Shown here piece by piece: positions 1 to 12,300 of a stretch of 24,436 bases of DNA. The notes beneath the pieces were generated by a model that saw only the letters and a program-made list of their open reading frames with translations, searched no databases and had not been told where the DNA came from. The stretch is from Trichoplax sp. H2 (taxonomy: Eukaryota > Placozoa > Uniplacotomia > Trichoplacea), in assembly GCA_003344405.1 (NCBI GenBank), contig NOWV01000406.1, forward strand, positions 1 to 24,436. Reading direction: 5' to 3'. Numbering within the stretch: the stretch's first letter is position 1; every line of letters begins with the position of its first letter. Position numbers and translations under genes: made by a program.

Positions 1-371
1 GCATCACGGATATTGTATGTTGGCTACCATTTTACTTTGTGTTTTGGCTTTCTGTCATTCAGATTAGACGAGGAGAAGCCCATTCTTACTTAAATAGCGG
101 CTTTAGCGTTATCTTACGATTTACCATCTTACCTTATGTTGTTGTCTTTGCATTACCAATCAACTCCGCTATCAATCCATTCCTCTATACTTTTACTAGT
201 AGTAATTTCACAGATCGATTACCCGGTTGGTGCAAAATGGATAGAAGTAAATGGCCACTCTTTGGATCATTATCCAGTTTAAATCAATCATCTAAATCTA
301 ATAGTAGTTTAACAATTTCATCGCCGTCTGAAAGAATTCAAAGTTCTGCTTCAATAGATTCCAAGTCATAG
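1..371 (+). CDS. LGR/relaxin-receptor-type GPCR, 3' terminal exon (gene A, partial)
   Basis: This is the C-terminal part of a class A seven-transmembrane receptor, acting at the plasma membrane through G proteins. The first full codon is at base 3 and the frame is open to the TAG at 369-371. TM6 carries the class A CWLP motif (ITDIVCWLPFYFVFWLSV). After an extracellular loop comes TM7, RFTILPYVVVFALPINSAIN, which runs into NPFLY at 174-188, the NPxxY motif. The PINSAxNPFLYTxT context is characteristic of LGRs and relaxin-family receptors. About 55 residues of cytoplasmic tail follow, very rich in Ser (SSLNQSSKSNSSLTISSPSE), so phosphorylation sites are likely. The ectodomain and TM1-5 lie upstream of the window. 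The next gene starts about 2.9 kb downstream in the same orientation and encodes the same receptor class. Class A membership is certain; the LGR subtype is very likely; the ligand is unknown. Confidence 0.9.
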   Translation, partial: ITDIVCWLPFYFVFWLSVIQIRRGEAHSYLNSGFSVILRFTILPYVVVFALPINSAINPFLYTFTSSNFTDRLPGWCKMDRSKWPLFGSLSSLNQSSKSNSSLTISSPSERIQSSASIDSKS

Positions 372-745
372 GCTGGCTATGTGAAACTGATTCATTACAC
401 AACCTAGCTAAATGCAAGCTTATTATGTTATCTGTCGGCGGTATATTGTGAGGTTGGTTCGTAGCAGCAAATTCTTGTGGAAATGAACGCTAATCTATGG
501 ACTGCATACTATAGCTACACAGCTATAGAATATTTAGATCATAGCTGTAGAGAAAAAACAGATAGAAATTAAAATATTCAATAGTTTCATATCTAGTGGT
601 AAGACTAGATCCAACTTATACAAGTCTTCCCTTCAGTCATTTACTAACCTAACAATTTCATCCCGTGTGATATTCCATGTAATAAATGATCTAGTTGATA
701 TAATAGCTTTCAAATAGCAATATTCAATAAAATCAAATGCACTCT
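372..745 (+). other. 3' UTR of gene A (approximate end)
   Basis: Non-coding sequence follows the gene A stop. There is an ATTAAA variant at 568-573 and a canonical AATAAA at 726-731, followed by a G/T-containing stretch (TGTGAAGATATTGTT). The end is inferred from the signal only, with no transcript evidence. Confidence 0.5.
726..731 (+). terminator. Candidate polyadenylation signal AATAAA of gene A
   Basis: AATAAA lies 355 nt downstream of the gene A stop codon and is followed within 30 nt by a T/G-rich element. AATAAA is frequent by chance in DNA this AT-rich, so this is a plausible choice and not a proven one; AATAAA at 681 is an alternative. Confidence 0.45.
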
Positions 746-3030
746 GTGAAGATATTGTTATAATGATCTCGTAAAGTAATTATCTTACTTCTAAGCTAGT
801 ATTAAATTAATATTAAAAGCATATTGTGTATCTACAGTACGAACATTGAAATATAGAACTACTAAGAACTATGTCATATACTAGACAATCGTATAATTCT
901 GCTGGCGTTAATGGATAAGTTTATGGAATACTTGATGATGGCTATTTCATATAATTAAAATGAAATGTCAAGCGGTTAATAAATGGAATAGAATAATAGT
1001 CAATTTTGTATTATTTTGCTCATATTTCGTCCAAATAAGGAAGTGTGAACTGATAAAAATTCATATGCTATGTTTTTAGAGGAACATACGTAAATACAAT
1101 CGAAGATAGTTTATATGTATGGGAATAAGCTATTACATTGTGAACTATAGTATCTTTACTTATGATTAAGCTAGTATGCATGTGTCACAAAACAGCTTTG
1201 CAACAAGATAACGTAATATACGATCAATAAGTCAATTCCTTGAACCACGTATCAAGGAACGATATCTGCACCATCACAAACACTTTTGCTCTACTAGCAG
1301 ACTACACAAAGACTTAAACGCTTCGCATTTTACGTTAAACACTAAGTTTGAGAATCTACTTTATTTCACGATATGCTGCATTTATATACTCTTCCTCAAT
1401 AGTTCATGAGTCATAGTTAGTACGATTAACCTTGGAATCATTTACTGAATTAGATATTAATTTTAGCTACTGCTCCCTTAATGCAGACAACAGTATTTAC
1501 GAACATAGACATATAATGACTAATACAGAATAATCAGATTACGATATGTCCTATCACGGAACATTTCCTTGATAATTTACAATCTACTATAAGTAAGTTA
1601 CATCACAATGATTCGAACTGTAAGTAGATGGTTTGCATTCCCTATTATAACTATTAATTTCAGTATGTGTATAAGTGTCACTGTGATAAAAAGTCAGTGC
1701 TATATTAAAATACAGTATATCCAAATTAGAAGTTAACTAAATAAGGATAGGGTAACAGAATTATCCTAACATAGATATTTCTACTCTAATGCAGTACATA
1801 ACATTGTCACAGCATGAAAGATTTCGTACATCACAGATTTATTCTATTTAAGCTATCTTAGCTAATAGGTATAGGTAGAAGATGATACTGTAATACAGAT
1901 ATTCATTACAAGAAGATACTCGATAAAATGTAGTAGAATGCATAACTGTCCTGTACCAAGTGGTGGTGATACCTACATAAGGTGATGCTGATAATTGTTT
2001 AGAGCTGAAATAGGCTCCAAAGAATATTTATAATAATAATCCATCTGATAATTATATCTGTTACGAACATATCTACTATCATTAAAATTTGGACTTAATC
2101 TTACCAAAACATCTACTTTGAAATTTCTCAAAGCAACGGCGATATCTTTAACATTAATTTCAATTTCTTGTGATTTGATAATGTCATATGACTGTCCTAC
2201 TATTAGATTACTTATTAGCTTCACTACTACTAGAGATCTAACGTGTGATACTAATAGGCTACTTAATTGACACACAAGAATAAGACTGTTATATAAGGCT
2301 AGTATAATTATTTATTAGTAGACAGACCAATACCGTTCTATACCATATCTACCAACCGACTCTCGGGCTGAGCATTAGCTCACCTTTTTGTACCCTTCCA
2401 TAGAATTTGTGGTACACAGTTAACAATTTTCTCGTACAAGATTTACTTGATTACTATAGGAGATTCAATATCAATAAACTATGTTATTTACTGTAAGTAC
2501 GTATTGGTAAACAACTTTAATTAGCAATAACTAATTAGGAGCCAATTAAAGGCTCAAAGCTTAGCATAGTAATTACACATTCACTGCAGGTACCAAGTAG
2601 TCGCCATTATTAATACTCGATATAAGTTCAAGACACAATTAAGTTTTTGTGGTCTAAGATTACTCATTATTAGTATTCGTATATTAAATTATGAATTTCT
2701 AATATTTAGCCTAGATTTAATAAAAAAGTTTAGTCAATTAATAAGTACGGTACTTTGCTCCGTAACGCTCCCACACTAAAATAAGAACCCTAGGGTAAAC
2801 ACCTGCCTCGATTTCATTACCAGATTCTTTTATATATTACAATCTTTACTACCATGATAAAGTCCAAGATTAGGGATGGATATTAATTTCATTTGTAAGT
2901 TAATTTCAATTTCTTGGGCATAAACAATTGCCTATTACTTATTCCTATCAGCAAAAGAAATTAAATTATCACAAATTCTTCTACCTAATAATGACCATTG
3001 TAAGAGATTTCAAAGAAAATGAAGACTGGA
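746..3030. other. Intergenic region between two tandem receptor genes
   Basis: This stretch is dense in stop codons in all six frames. I find no recognisable coding module, tRNA or known repeat. The only ORF of note is a minus-strand one at 1973-2275. A short string (TTAATTTCAATTTCTTG) recurs at about 2153 and 2899, which may be a remnant of an old duplication. Confidence 0.6.
1973..2275 (-). other. Unrecognised minus-strand ORF of 100 codons
   Basis: The frame is open for 100 codons on the minus strand in the intergenic gap. The conceptual protein is mixed charged and hydrophobic (for example NVKDIAVALRNFKVDVLV). I recognise no domain, signal peptide or clear membrane segment. It could be a single exon of an unrelated gene, a pseudogene fragment, or chance. 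No convincing splice or promoter context was found. Confidence 0.15.
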
Positions 3031-3038
3031 GTTGGGCC

Positions 3039-3047
3039 TATAAAAAA
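3039..3047 (+). promoter_or_regulatory. TATA-like box upstream of gene B
   Basis: TATAAAAAA occurs in the context GGGCCTATAAAAAACTG, about 200 nt upstream of the gene B start codon. A pyrimidine/CA step suitable as an initiator (TTTGCAGCCCAACATT) follows about 20-30 nt downstream. The location fits a core promoter with a 5' UTR of about 170 nt. A+T-rich DNA yields such strings by chance, so confidence is moderate. Confidence 0.4.
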
Positions 3048-3241
3048 CTGATTCCTTTGCAGCCCAACATTAATGATAGCAATCAACTATAAATTAGAGA
3101 AAGGGAAGGAGTTAATTATCCTGATAATGATCAACGCCAGCCAATTATAGCCATGACCTCGATTTTATTAGTTCATTCTTGCCAACAAAATTCTACTAGT
3201 TATCGAAGAGAACAGCTAATGCGACATATCGAAACTTTTCT

Positions 3242-3317
3242 ATGATGAGAATGTGGCTAAAATTGCTTTTCCTTGGCTTTTCTACTTTTTTGATTTCCAA
3301 AGCAGAATTTGCGACTC
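3242..3317 (+). CDS. Gene B exon 1: start codon and signal peptide
   Basis: The frame opens at ATG 3242; in-frame ATGs also occur at 3245 and 3251, and an upstream in-frame TAG at 3197 with no ATG between fixes the start region. The peptide is a typical secretory signal: basic n-region MMRMWLK, hydrophobic core LLFLGFSTFLIS, and a likely cleavage site after SKA. The exon ends ACT C with donor GTAAGT, phase 1. This is exactly the phase required by the first SRCR exon (TT after the acceptor, joined codon CTT, Leu). Assignment to gene B rests on strand, phase, order and the need for a signal peptide, across a 6-kb intron with no other module exon seen. A short separate gene using this exon cannot be excluded. 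Confidence 0.7.
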
Positions 3318-6300
3318 GTAAGTTCTGTTATAAAGCAAAATGTGAATAAAATAAAGATAGCTGGAGCTATTCTTAAATCACTTATATCTAATATTAAGCA
3401 AGATATGTACCTTATTTATTATTTTTATTAACGATATTTACCTGCTTTTATAGTAAACAAATGAATATCTTATACAAGACAAGCTAATATTGCTTATCCG
3501 ACACAATATATGCATCTTTCCATATCGCTACTGATATTTTGATAGCATTAGAAAAAAACTTGGCAATGTAAACTCCTTGATAAAGAGAAATGTTATAAAT
3601 ATCAGAATTTTATTTTTCATTGAGGTGTAGTTATGCAAGCGTACCAAACCTAAAAAAGTGTCTAGTAAAATATATATTAAATGTTTTGATTAATTCTAGA
3701 AAATATATCAAGTATAATTAAGGAACGTCATTAATCGCAATCATTCTGCTACATGAGAAATTATCATATCCATTTTATCAAGTAAATTACTGTAAATTAT
3801 TAACTGTTACCAATTTTTAAAAGACAAACTTCTTAATAATTATAATCAGATATCGAAAATAGTATTTAATTACGTTAAAAGAACATGATATCACGGCGCT
3901 TCTATCTGTGATATGCATAAATTGGAAATACAGATTCAGGTTACTATTAGCCTGATTTCTATTAACTTTTACACATGAGGTTGTATTGGTATGGTCTTAA
4001 ACTGCCTTGATTTCGAATTCGATTAAACGGAAAAAATTTTTTGTAGTTACCGGTACTTAAGGTTTTTTACTACGCAAAGCGGAATCACTTTCTTTGTCAA
4101 GAGAAATTAGATCAAGGAGATCTTCTATTTTAATGCAATATAGTTTGATCTTGATTTATAAATTATATTGTATAATAGACAGAGACTGAGATTTATTTCT
4201 GTCTTTCTACATTGGGTTCCTAGTATTACATTAAATTAGGGGTTTGATTTTATCGCATGATAATGATCGTTCAGTAATGTGATGATGAACCGATGAATAA
4301 AAATTTAGGTTTATTTCTTTATTTAAAAGGTAGCTATGGCAATAGGAATAAATGTCTCAGATATTTCTATAATTATGTTCGTTAATAAGGTCTGATAATT
4401 TCTTTGTAAGTAAAATAAGTAATGAGCATCAGTATATTTTTCAACTTCAAAAATGAATGCTTAAAAATGCTTAATATACTTAAACCGAGTAGGTTAAATT
4501 GAAAGCAGGATTTGACATAGAATCAACTTTGATAAAAATAACAAAAACGATAAAATAAAAATTGTCATGTACTTCATTCAATGCAAGGCTTTAAAATCTA
4601 TTAATACTAGCATGTCTTTCCCGAGCTATTTACATTCTTATGTTGCTATAAGAAAAAATTTTAGCTTTACGTTTTATATTTATAGTCAGCTTTGAAATTT
4701 TAATGCAAAAAATATAAAATTCAAAGTTGACTCTATGATCCTAATTTAGGCTTATGTTGTGAAATATTGCTAACAGCAACGATGGCAAACGATATTATTA
4801 TTGATTTAGGCTTGAAAAGTAGATTTTAATGATATCTTTGCTTTCATCTATCGAGCTCTACGCGTATTTTGATCCATTGGGTAACATAGTATCGATACTT
4901 CTAAATTATAAATCTTGCCAAATTGATTGAGATACCTAATTCCAACTATCTCAAAGTCTACAGATCTGCAAAGAAAAGTAGTTGTACGTATTTATGAAAT
5001 TATTCAAGTAATCGCACGTCACGATTTGGATGACTTACTTTGACGATTAATTTGGGCGAAAGTTAATGTTGAAAGCTAACAATATTATATTTAGCTTCAT
5101 TTTCACTGAAATGATACACTGGTTATACGCTCGTAAATATTTTCCTAAGATAAAAAACATGAAAGCCTGAGTGTTATTGAGTGTGTTTGTATTAACGCCC
5201 AAGTTTCTAACACAGTAAATAAAATTACCGTATTCTATGATACTGAAATAAGTAACTAGTACGTAGGAGCGTAAAGTCGGCCTAAAATGGGACTTATAAA
5301 ATCTTGGGAGATGTTGACTGTATTCAGATTAACGCCCATGTTTCTGATGTAATAAATAAAATCATTGTTTTCTTTAGTACTGAAATAAGATATTGGCACA
5401 CATGCTCGTAAATACCTGCTAAAGTTAGGCAGTATAAAACCTTGGGAGATGTTGAGCAGGTTTAAATTAACGCCTAAGTTTCTGACGCAGTAAAAACTAT
5501 TAGTGTATTCTATATCTTAATATACTATATTTAATCATCTGGCTATGGCGATTGATTGGATTCGTTTCTATCCCGTACAGTCATTTACAATGGAAAGCTA
5601 GTTTTGTATACTACTAAAAACTGATTAGTTTGACATATAAATAATTTCGAATGCTAATAGGAATCAACTGCATTTGGAATGAGTTGATTATTAGCGATTA
5701 GACTTTATTCTTTCCATACTTTCTCACATAATATAAGCAATAGATCGATTGACAGATCATCTACTAGTTCTTATTTTGATATTATTTATTAAATTGCTAA
5801 ACCCTCAAATCAGTTGAGGTAACATGGCAGCAAATAAAGTAATTACTATAGGATATAATGAATCAATTAAATCCTTATGTTCAAAATATGCAGAAAACTC
5901 TTGTCAAATAATCATTTTTCTTCTCCTTAAGATATCAGTAACTCAAATGTTCACTTAAAATTTATCTCTCGTATCAACTGAGTAATGATATCTTATTTAT
6001 TACCTGGTGTTTATCTCTCTTAGGTCATAATTAATTACTCTACCACCAGCACGATATTTACTGTACTCTATATATAAAATTGGGCTCTAATTAATTAATT
6101 AGTTTTACAAACCTAATTACATTCCATTTAACATTCGTGTTGCCAACTATATCAAAATATATAAGAAGAACGAAGCAAAATAATTACTACTATAAGATAA
6201 ATACAATTAGGTTACTCAAATTAGAGTGAGAGGATGTACAAAAAGAATTCCAGGTGAAAGTCTAATTTTACTGATCAAAGTATTTAGGATGCAAGTGATA

Positions 6301-9300
6301 TTTTCCTTTATTATTCCTATTATCTTACATAATTGCAGTAATTAGCATTTCGGAGCAATTGATTTAATATTTACGAAATACTCAACAAATAATTCTGATC
6401 TTGCGTCTCATATATCTACATACTATACGATGTTTCTATACAACTATTTTAATGGAAACTATAATAACACTATTTCTTTTAATGCAAAGTTTTATGTAAA
6501 GATTACAAAATGTCTATATAAAGTTACAAAATAGCTAACACATAGCAGCACATTTATTAAATGAAATTTCTTGTTCATTCCGGATGCCTTATAATTACGA
6601 TTCGAAAAGATATACATTTACATTTCCCAATTTCGACATAAAGCTTTTCACTAATATGAATTGGTAACAGCTACATGGATACGAATGAACAGTTCAATGT
6701 TTTCTAATTTCAGAAATAGCCTGATAGCATTTTGAACACCTTCTAGAAACAATACAGTCGGTAGTTACCTATCATTGTCATTTTTGCAAAATATCTTAAA
6801 TACATCAGCAACTGCATTCTGTTAATATGAGGTAATAGCTTTAAAGTTATATAAATATCAAGAATAGGCGTAATTGATAAGTACAATTTGATTGAATTGT
6901 TCATTAATCAGAATACTGTGCCGGTTTCTTAAAATTGTGCTACTGTTTCAAAAATAGAAAAACTCAACAGATTATCGAATAACTTGAAGCCTGCTAGTTT
7001 CTGGTCATTTAATTATTCAAATAATGTATACGGGAGTTACTATATTCTCGATTGTATTTAGATTGATTCTCCTTAGTTATAGATCGTTTTTGATGAGTTT
7101 TGACATATATACGTGCATATAAGAACGTAAGTGTACCCAAACATAGGACTACTCATTTGTCGTCGTAAAAAGACACTTTCTAGTTACAAATCAAGAAATA
7201 AGCCAATAAGTGCTCTGCCTTGCATTTTATATTTCATTGTTCAAGTAATTTCAGCATAACAACAGAATCAAAAAACTACTTATTAAACCACTTATTGCCA
7301 TCTGAAATTATTTTTTCGGGGCATTCGATCGCATTAAAGATCTGTCGTTGAGCAAAATATCTTTCTCATGTAGCAAAGACAATTATATTATATATTATAT
7401 ATTATCCAAGTTTTTACCATAGAGTATTTGCATTTGGTCGGGCTAGTCAAGGTAATAGTCTCTTTCTCAAATTTATTAAATATAGACCTTAACTGGAATA
7501 GACTGATTACGACAGAACTATTTTTATTTCTTTATCTTTCTTTCATTCATGAAAAGTAAGTACATCAAATATATTGATGCAAGTAAATAATTTGATAATC
7601 AACTAGTTTGCCAATTAAATTGAATTCGCTTTGGAGGTCACAATTAAATCATGGCTTTAATTTATACGCAGAATAAGAGCAACAAATATCAATTATTTTT
7701 GATGCATTACAAATTATCATAGTTTTTCTCCAGGCGGTAGGAAGTGTTCTATAGGATATTATATAACTCGACTGATTCATATTTCGAAAAGGTTTCCGGA
7801 AGAATATATAGTTAAGCAAAGGATTCCTATAGTTCCAGGAATTTTCAGTAAAACTTTCTGGTTAATATAATATTAGAAAACTCATTTTATAACTCTAAAT
7901 TGGAGATAATTCTACGTCAGTATTGGATCAGCCTGTAAATTGGTTGCCTTAATTTGAAGCCATTTTGTTAGTAAATGAAGATTTCTTTCTAAAGCGTAAC
8001 TCTGAGTAGATTAATTACCAACTATCAATAAGTTAATTAATTTACGTTCTTGACTCTATCACATGAAATATAATAAATAAATTAATTAATTAAGATCATA
8101 ATTTAAAGTTTTTATTTTTGAAATATTCATTATAAGATTGGATTAAATAATGTTAAATCTGAATTATTTATGATCTTATTACAACAGCATCGAAGCAAGT
8201 TGAAGAGCTCTCCCATCAAACGTATTTATCAGAAAATCCTAAGTCCTTTTGGAATTACTCCAATAAGAATATTACTTTCAATTTACCATTCAGTAACGGT
8301 TAGTATTAGTCCACAAAAAAACCAGGCAGTATAATAATATCAGCTTTAGTTAATTGTTCATAAGTTTAATATGCATATCTTTCAGCAGAGATGCATGAGA
8401 TAAGATAAGTTAATTTGCTGAATAACAACAGAAACGTTTTAAGTAATGATATATCGTAACTATTTAAGTACATAGTAATTTATGGAGTGAGATAAAATTT
8501 TTAATTAGACATGGTAAAGAGTTAAAATTAATGGTAGCTTATTCTACTGTAACCTCTTTGTCATCAAGCAATTGATATAAAGTATTACACTTGAAGAATC
8601 CATTAGATAACTTATTTATGTAGCAGTAGAAAAGGATTTATTAAGCAAAGATATAAAATAAGGTAACTAATCAATTCAGGATACAGCTAGTAAAACAGCA
8701 TAAAATTTCTTGATCAAATCGCTTCAGAAACTGGGCTTAAAAATTTAAATTGCCCCTTATTAATATTTTGCTAATCTGCCATTAAATGATAAAACACGAG
8801 GTTTTGAGCTTCAATAGTTTATAATGTACCGTATAAATTGTCTAGATAAAATCGTACAAAAAATGGGCTAAAAGATTGAATAGCTGCTTAGTAATATTCA
8901 GTTCATTTATTTTCAAATAATAAAATGCCAGACTTTGAACTTCGATAATTTATGATATACTGTATAAACTTTCTTATAAACTAGCTGCGGAAAATTAGGT
9001 AAAAGAATTGAATAGTTGCTCTTTAATTAGTAGTTAGTTATCCTGCCATTAAATTATGAAATGTCAGGTTTTGAACTCCAATAGTTTATATAATTCATAT
9101 TATGCATTATGCTTTTATCCAGTAAGGCTAAAATGTTATTGAAGTATGATATACATGAATAAATCTTGGTTTATATTCACTGCAATTCGTGGAGAAGATT
9201 AAGCATTCTCAAAGGAAATAATTTTGAAAGCTGACCTAATGCTTCCTTCCTTATTGACATTTACCTTATTGTTGGCCTGAAAATGATACTATAGGAAAAT

Positions 9301-12300
9301 AAGTGATATAATAACAACCTTTTTATAATGCTATTTCTTAGTTAATTTATCGGACGGCAGTTTGCGCCTCGTCGGTGGAAGAACTCCTTATGAAGGACGT
9401 ATTGAAATTTATTACAAAGGAACATGGGGAACAATCTGTGGTAAAGGCTTTGGCCAAAATGAAGCGGACGTAGTTTGTCGACAACTTGGATATGAGAAAG
9501 CAGATTTTTGCTGTTCAGATTATTCTATCGGGCAAGGAATAATTTGGCTATATTGGATCGCTTGTCCTACTGGTCGTGAAAGCCATATTTTGGAATGCAA
9601 TCACAGTAACTGGGGTCACAATTTCTATTGCACCTGTCCACATACAGAGGACATCGGAGTTACATGTATAGGTAACATGTTTTAATTAATGATTACTGTT
9701 TGCTACTACTACTAGTCGTATTACATTTCTTATTATTCCAGAGATTTCTGAAACGAAATTCTATATCTTTCTTAGATACGCAGTTTGTAAGAGTATTTGT
9801 TTATCGATCTGTAAATAAGTAACATAAAAATTCATTTTCCGGAAAATATAAATACTTAAGTGAAATGTTCTTATTAATATGCTCTCTAGTTCGCTAAAAC
9901 TAAGCCTGGATTAATTTAATTTAATACGGTAACTTATATCATCATCATAGTGCAATATAGAAGAAATCAAAAGTTAATATTTTTTTAAGATCAAATTTAA
10001 TGATCGTAACAATTCACGCCAATAACGCATTTGGTTTCAATTAAATGTATAAAGTTTTAATAAATAATTTGTTAATCCTGAACTGATCAATACGGTGATT
10101 AAAGTATATAAAGCATTAGAAATGCAAAAATATAATAAAGTATCCTCATATTTCGATTAAATTGACGTAGTTAGCTTCTTAAATTAGCTCTAATTTTAAA
10201 GAAATGAAAAACTTATTATTCTCTAGATTCTATAGATTTCAACCAATACATACATATATAAAGTTAGCCTGCTAAAGTGTTGCAAATTTTATTTTCAATA
10301 GCTAATAACTTAAAAAGATATTATTCGGCATTTGATATACTATTTGACAATCGTCATACTTTTAATATATAGTTAGGCACTTTAGAAATATCCCAAATTA
10401 TAGTCTAGTCATTAAACTTGTGGTAATAACAGTCAAAGAGTTGTCAACAATTAAACTAACTGCAGTGGTGCCGTAGATTTTATAGATAAAGCAAATCGTT
10501 TCATTTATGGACTCAAGTAACTATGTTTCCTCCGTCATGTCAAAATTACTAACATCTGAAATCTATTCTAATTTTAGGATATGATTACTGCGCTTCTAAT
10601 CCTTGCGGTATTAATGCTACTTGCTATAATAAAGCCAATGATTATATATGTCGCTGTAAGGACGGTGGATTCAAAAAGAATTGCTCCGAAGGTACTATAC
10701 TATCCAAATTAGTGTATAGCAGCCTTAAATTACCTAAATTTAACGCAGTAAATTAATAGTTATCGTTAATACTTTATCATATTAATATTTCCATATCCGA
10801 GGTTATAAAATCATAGAGTGAGACTTTTATCGTCAAGTTTACCTATCTGTTTATAAATTAATATCAGAAGATGGTCGTTCTTTGATGAATCTAGCTTGTT
10901 TAGTTGTTATGCCCAAAATTTCTTTGCTAAGTGTAAATTTTGCTTTCAAAAATAGAGTTGTCATTAAATATTTTTTACCAATACGCTAAATATATTATTT
11001 TTTAAGCTTATAAGATAATTGAGATTCAAGAAATCAGATTAGGGAGCATCATGGGCAACAAATTTGATAAAGTTATTTAGTAGTTATTTAGTAGTTATTT
11101 AATAATTATGGAGACTTGTTTATAACAGTTTTCCAACCACCAATGCACGTATTAGAGCAATATAGCAGTGGATGCACGGATAGATTAAATAAAATTACTG
11201 AATATATTTGGGTTATAGAAATAATCATGAGTGTAATCGTGAATCTGTCATTCCGTTTACCATCCATTAGTTATTATTCCGGGAGCTGTCCGAATCGTGG
11301 AGAGTTTAGATAGGATATTTGGAACCGTTCAAATTTATTCCGGAACATCGTGGTCAAAAATTTGCTGGAGCTCGGTACATCGTTTAAACGACGCAGCAAA
11401 ACACCAAATTCAGCAAGCTATAGCTAAATCTGTGGGACAGAAAATCTGTGAAATAGGAATACGCTACGACGATCTTCGACCAAGTATTGAACCATACGTC
11501 AATATTCCTTACATATGTATAGCTGATGGAGACCTTGATATTTTGAGTAAATGTTTACCTTGGCAAGAAGGAATATTGACTTCGTATTGTGCCACCCGTA
11601 ACTCTATTTATGCTGTCTGTTCGGGTAAGATAGAGTAAAGAGGACTAACTGATTGACCATAATAAGCTTACTTACATTGTAGCGATCAAAGTATACTTGG
11701 CTAATCTAGATTCAAGTAGTAATAATAGACTATTTCTAGTTCAAAAATCAAAGCCTTTTGAAGCAGTCTCGCTTATCTTTTTCTAGAACTTAAGAGATTT
11801 TACAAGATTAATGTTTCTGATATTTTAAATAGATTTTCTATCAGTAATTATAACCATGGTACTGCTTTTAAGCATCCTTCTCGTGCTTATGGCGATTGTA
11901 ATAGATGTTCTTTAATAGACTTACAAAACTTTTATAATGTAGACACAGCTTGTCTGTCTAATCCTTGCGTTAATGGACATTGCACCAATGCTAACGTAAA
12001 TGATACAGCCTACGTATGTAAATGCGCAGTTGGCTATACTGGTCGAAATTGTGATATAGGTAATTTCTTGACTTTACTACGCTTTAAAATCAGGCATGAT
12101 TGACAGTACAGGAAAATTTGTCTTGCGAATAGCCGAATAGATCGGTATAGTTGCTAATTATTTAAAAGAGCTTGAATAGTTTGATCAGTGATTTAAAATC
12201 CGTTTGAAATACTTTGGTTTAAATTGGAGTAGAAATTGACCACTGCAAAAGATATCAAAATTTGTGCGACAATAATGCAACTTGCATTGAAATTGGATCG

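Larger units (their letters stand above)
3318..9341 (+). other. Intron 1 of gene B (about 6.0 kb)
   Basis: It begins GTAAGT and ends TTCTTAG. Stop codons are dense in every frame. It contains an inverted repeat near 4684, about 137-bp tandem repeats near 5100-5520, a TATAT microsatellite near 7384 and about 131-bp tandem repeats near 8700-9095. No further module exon is visible, although an exon under about 80 nt could be missed. First introns often carry regulatory elements, but none is identified here. Confidence 0.6.

Noticed and set aside
11116-11313. 65-codon plus-strand ORF upstream of SRCR exon 2
   Set aside because: It lies in intron 3 and overlaps the SRCR exon in the wrong frame; no domain.
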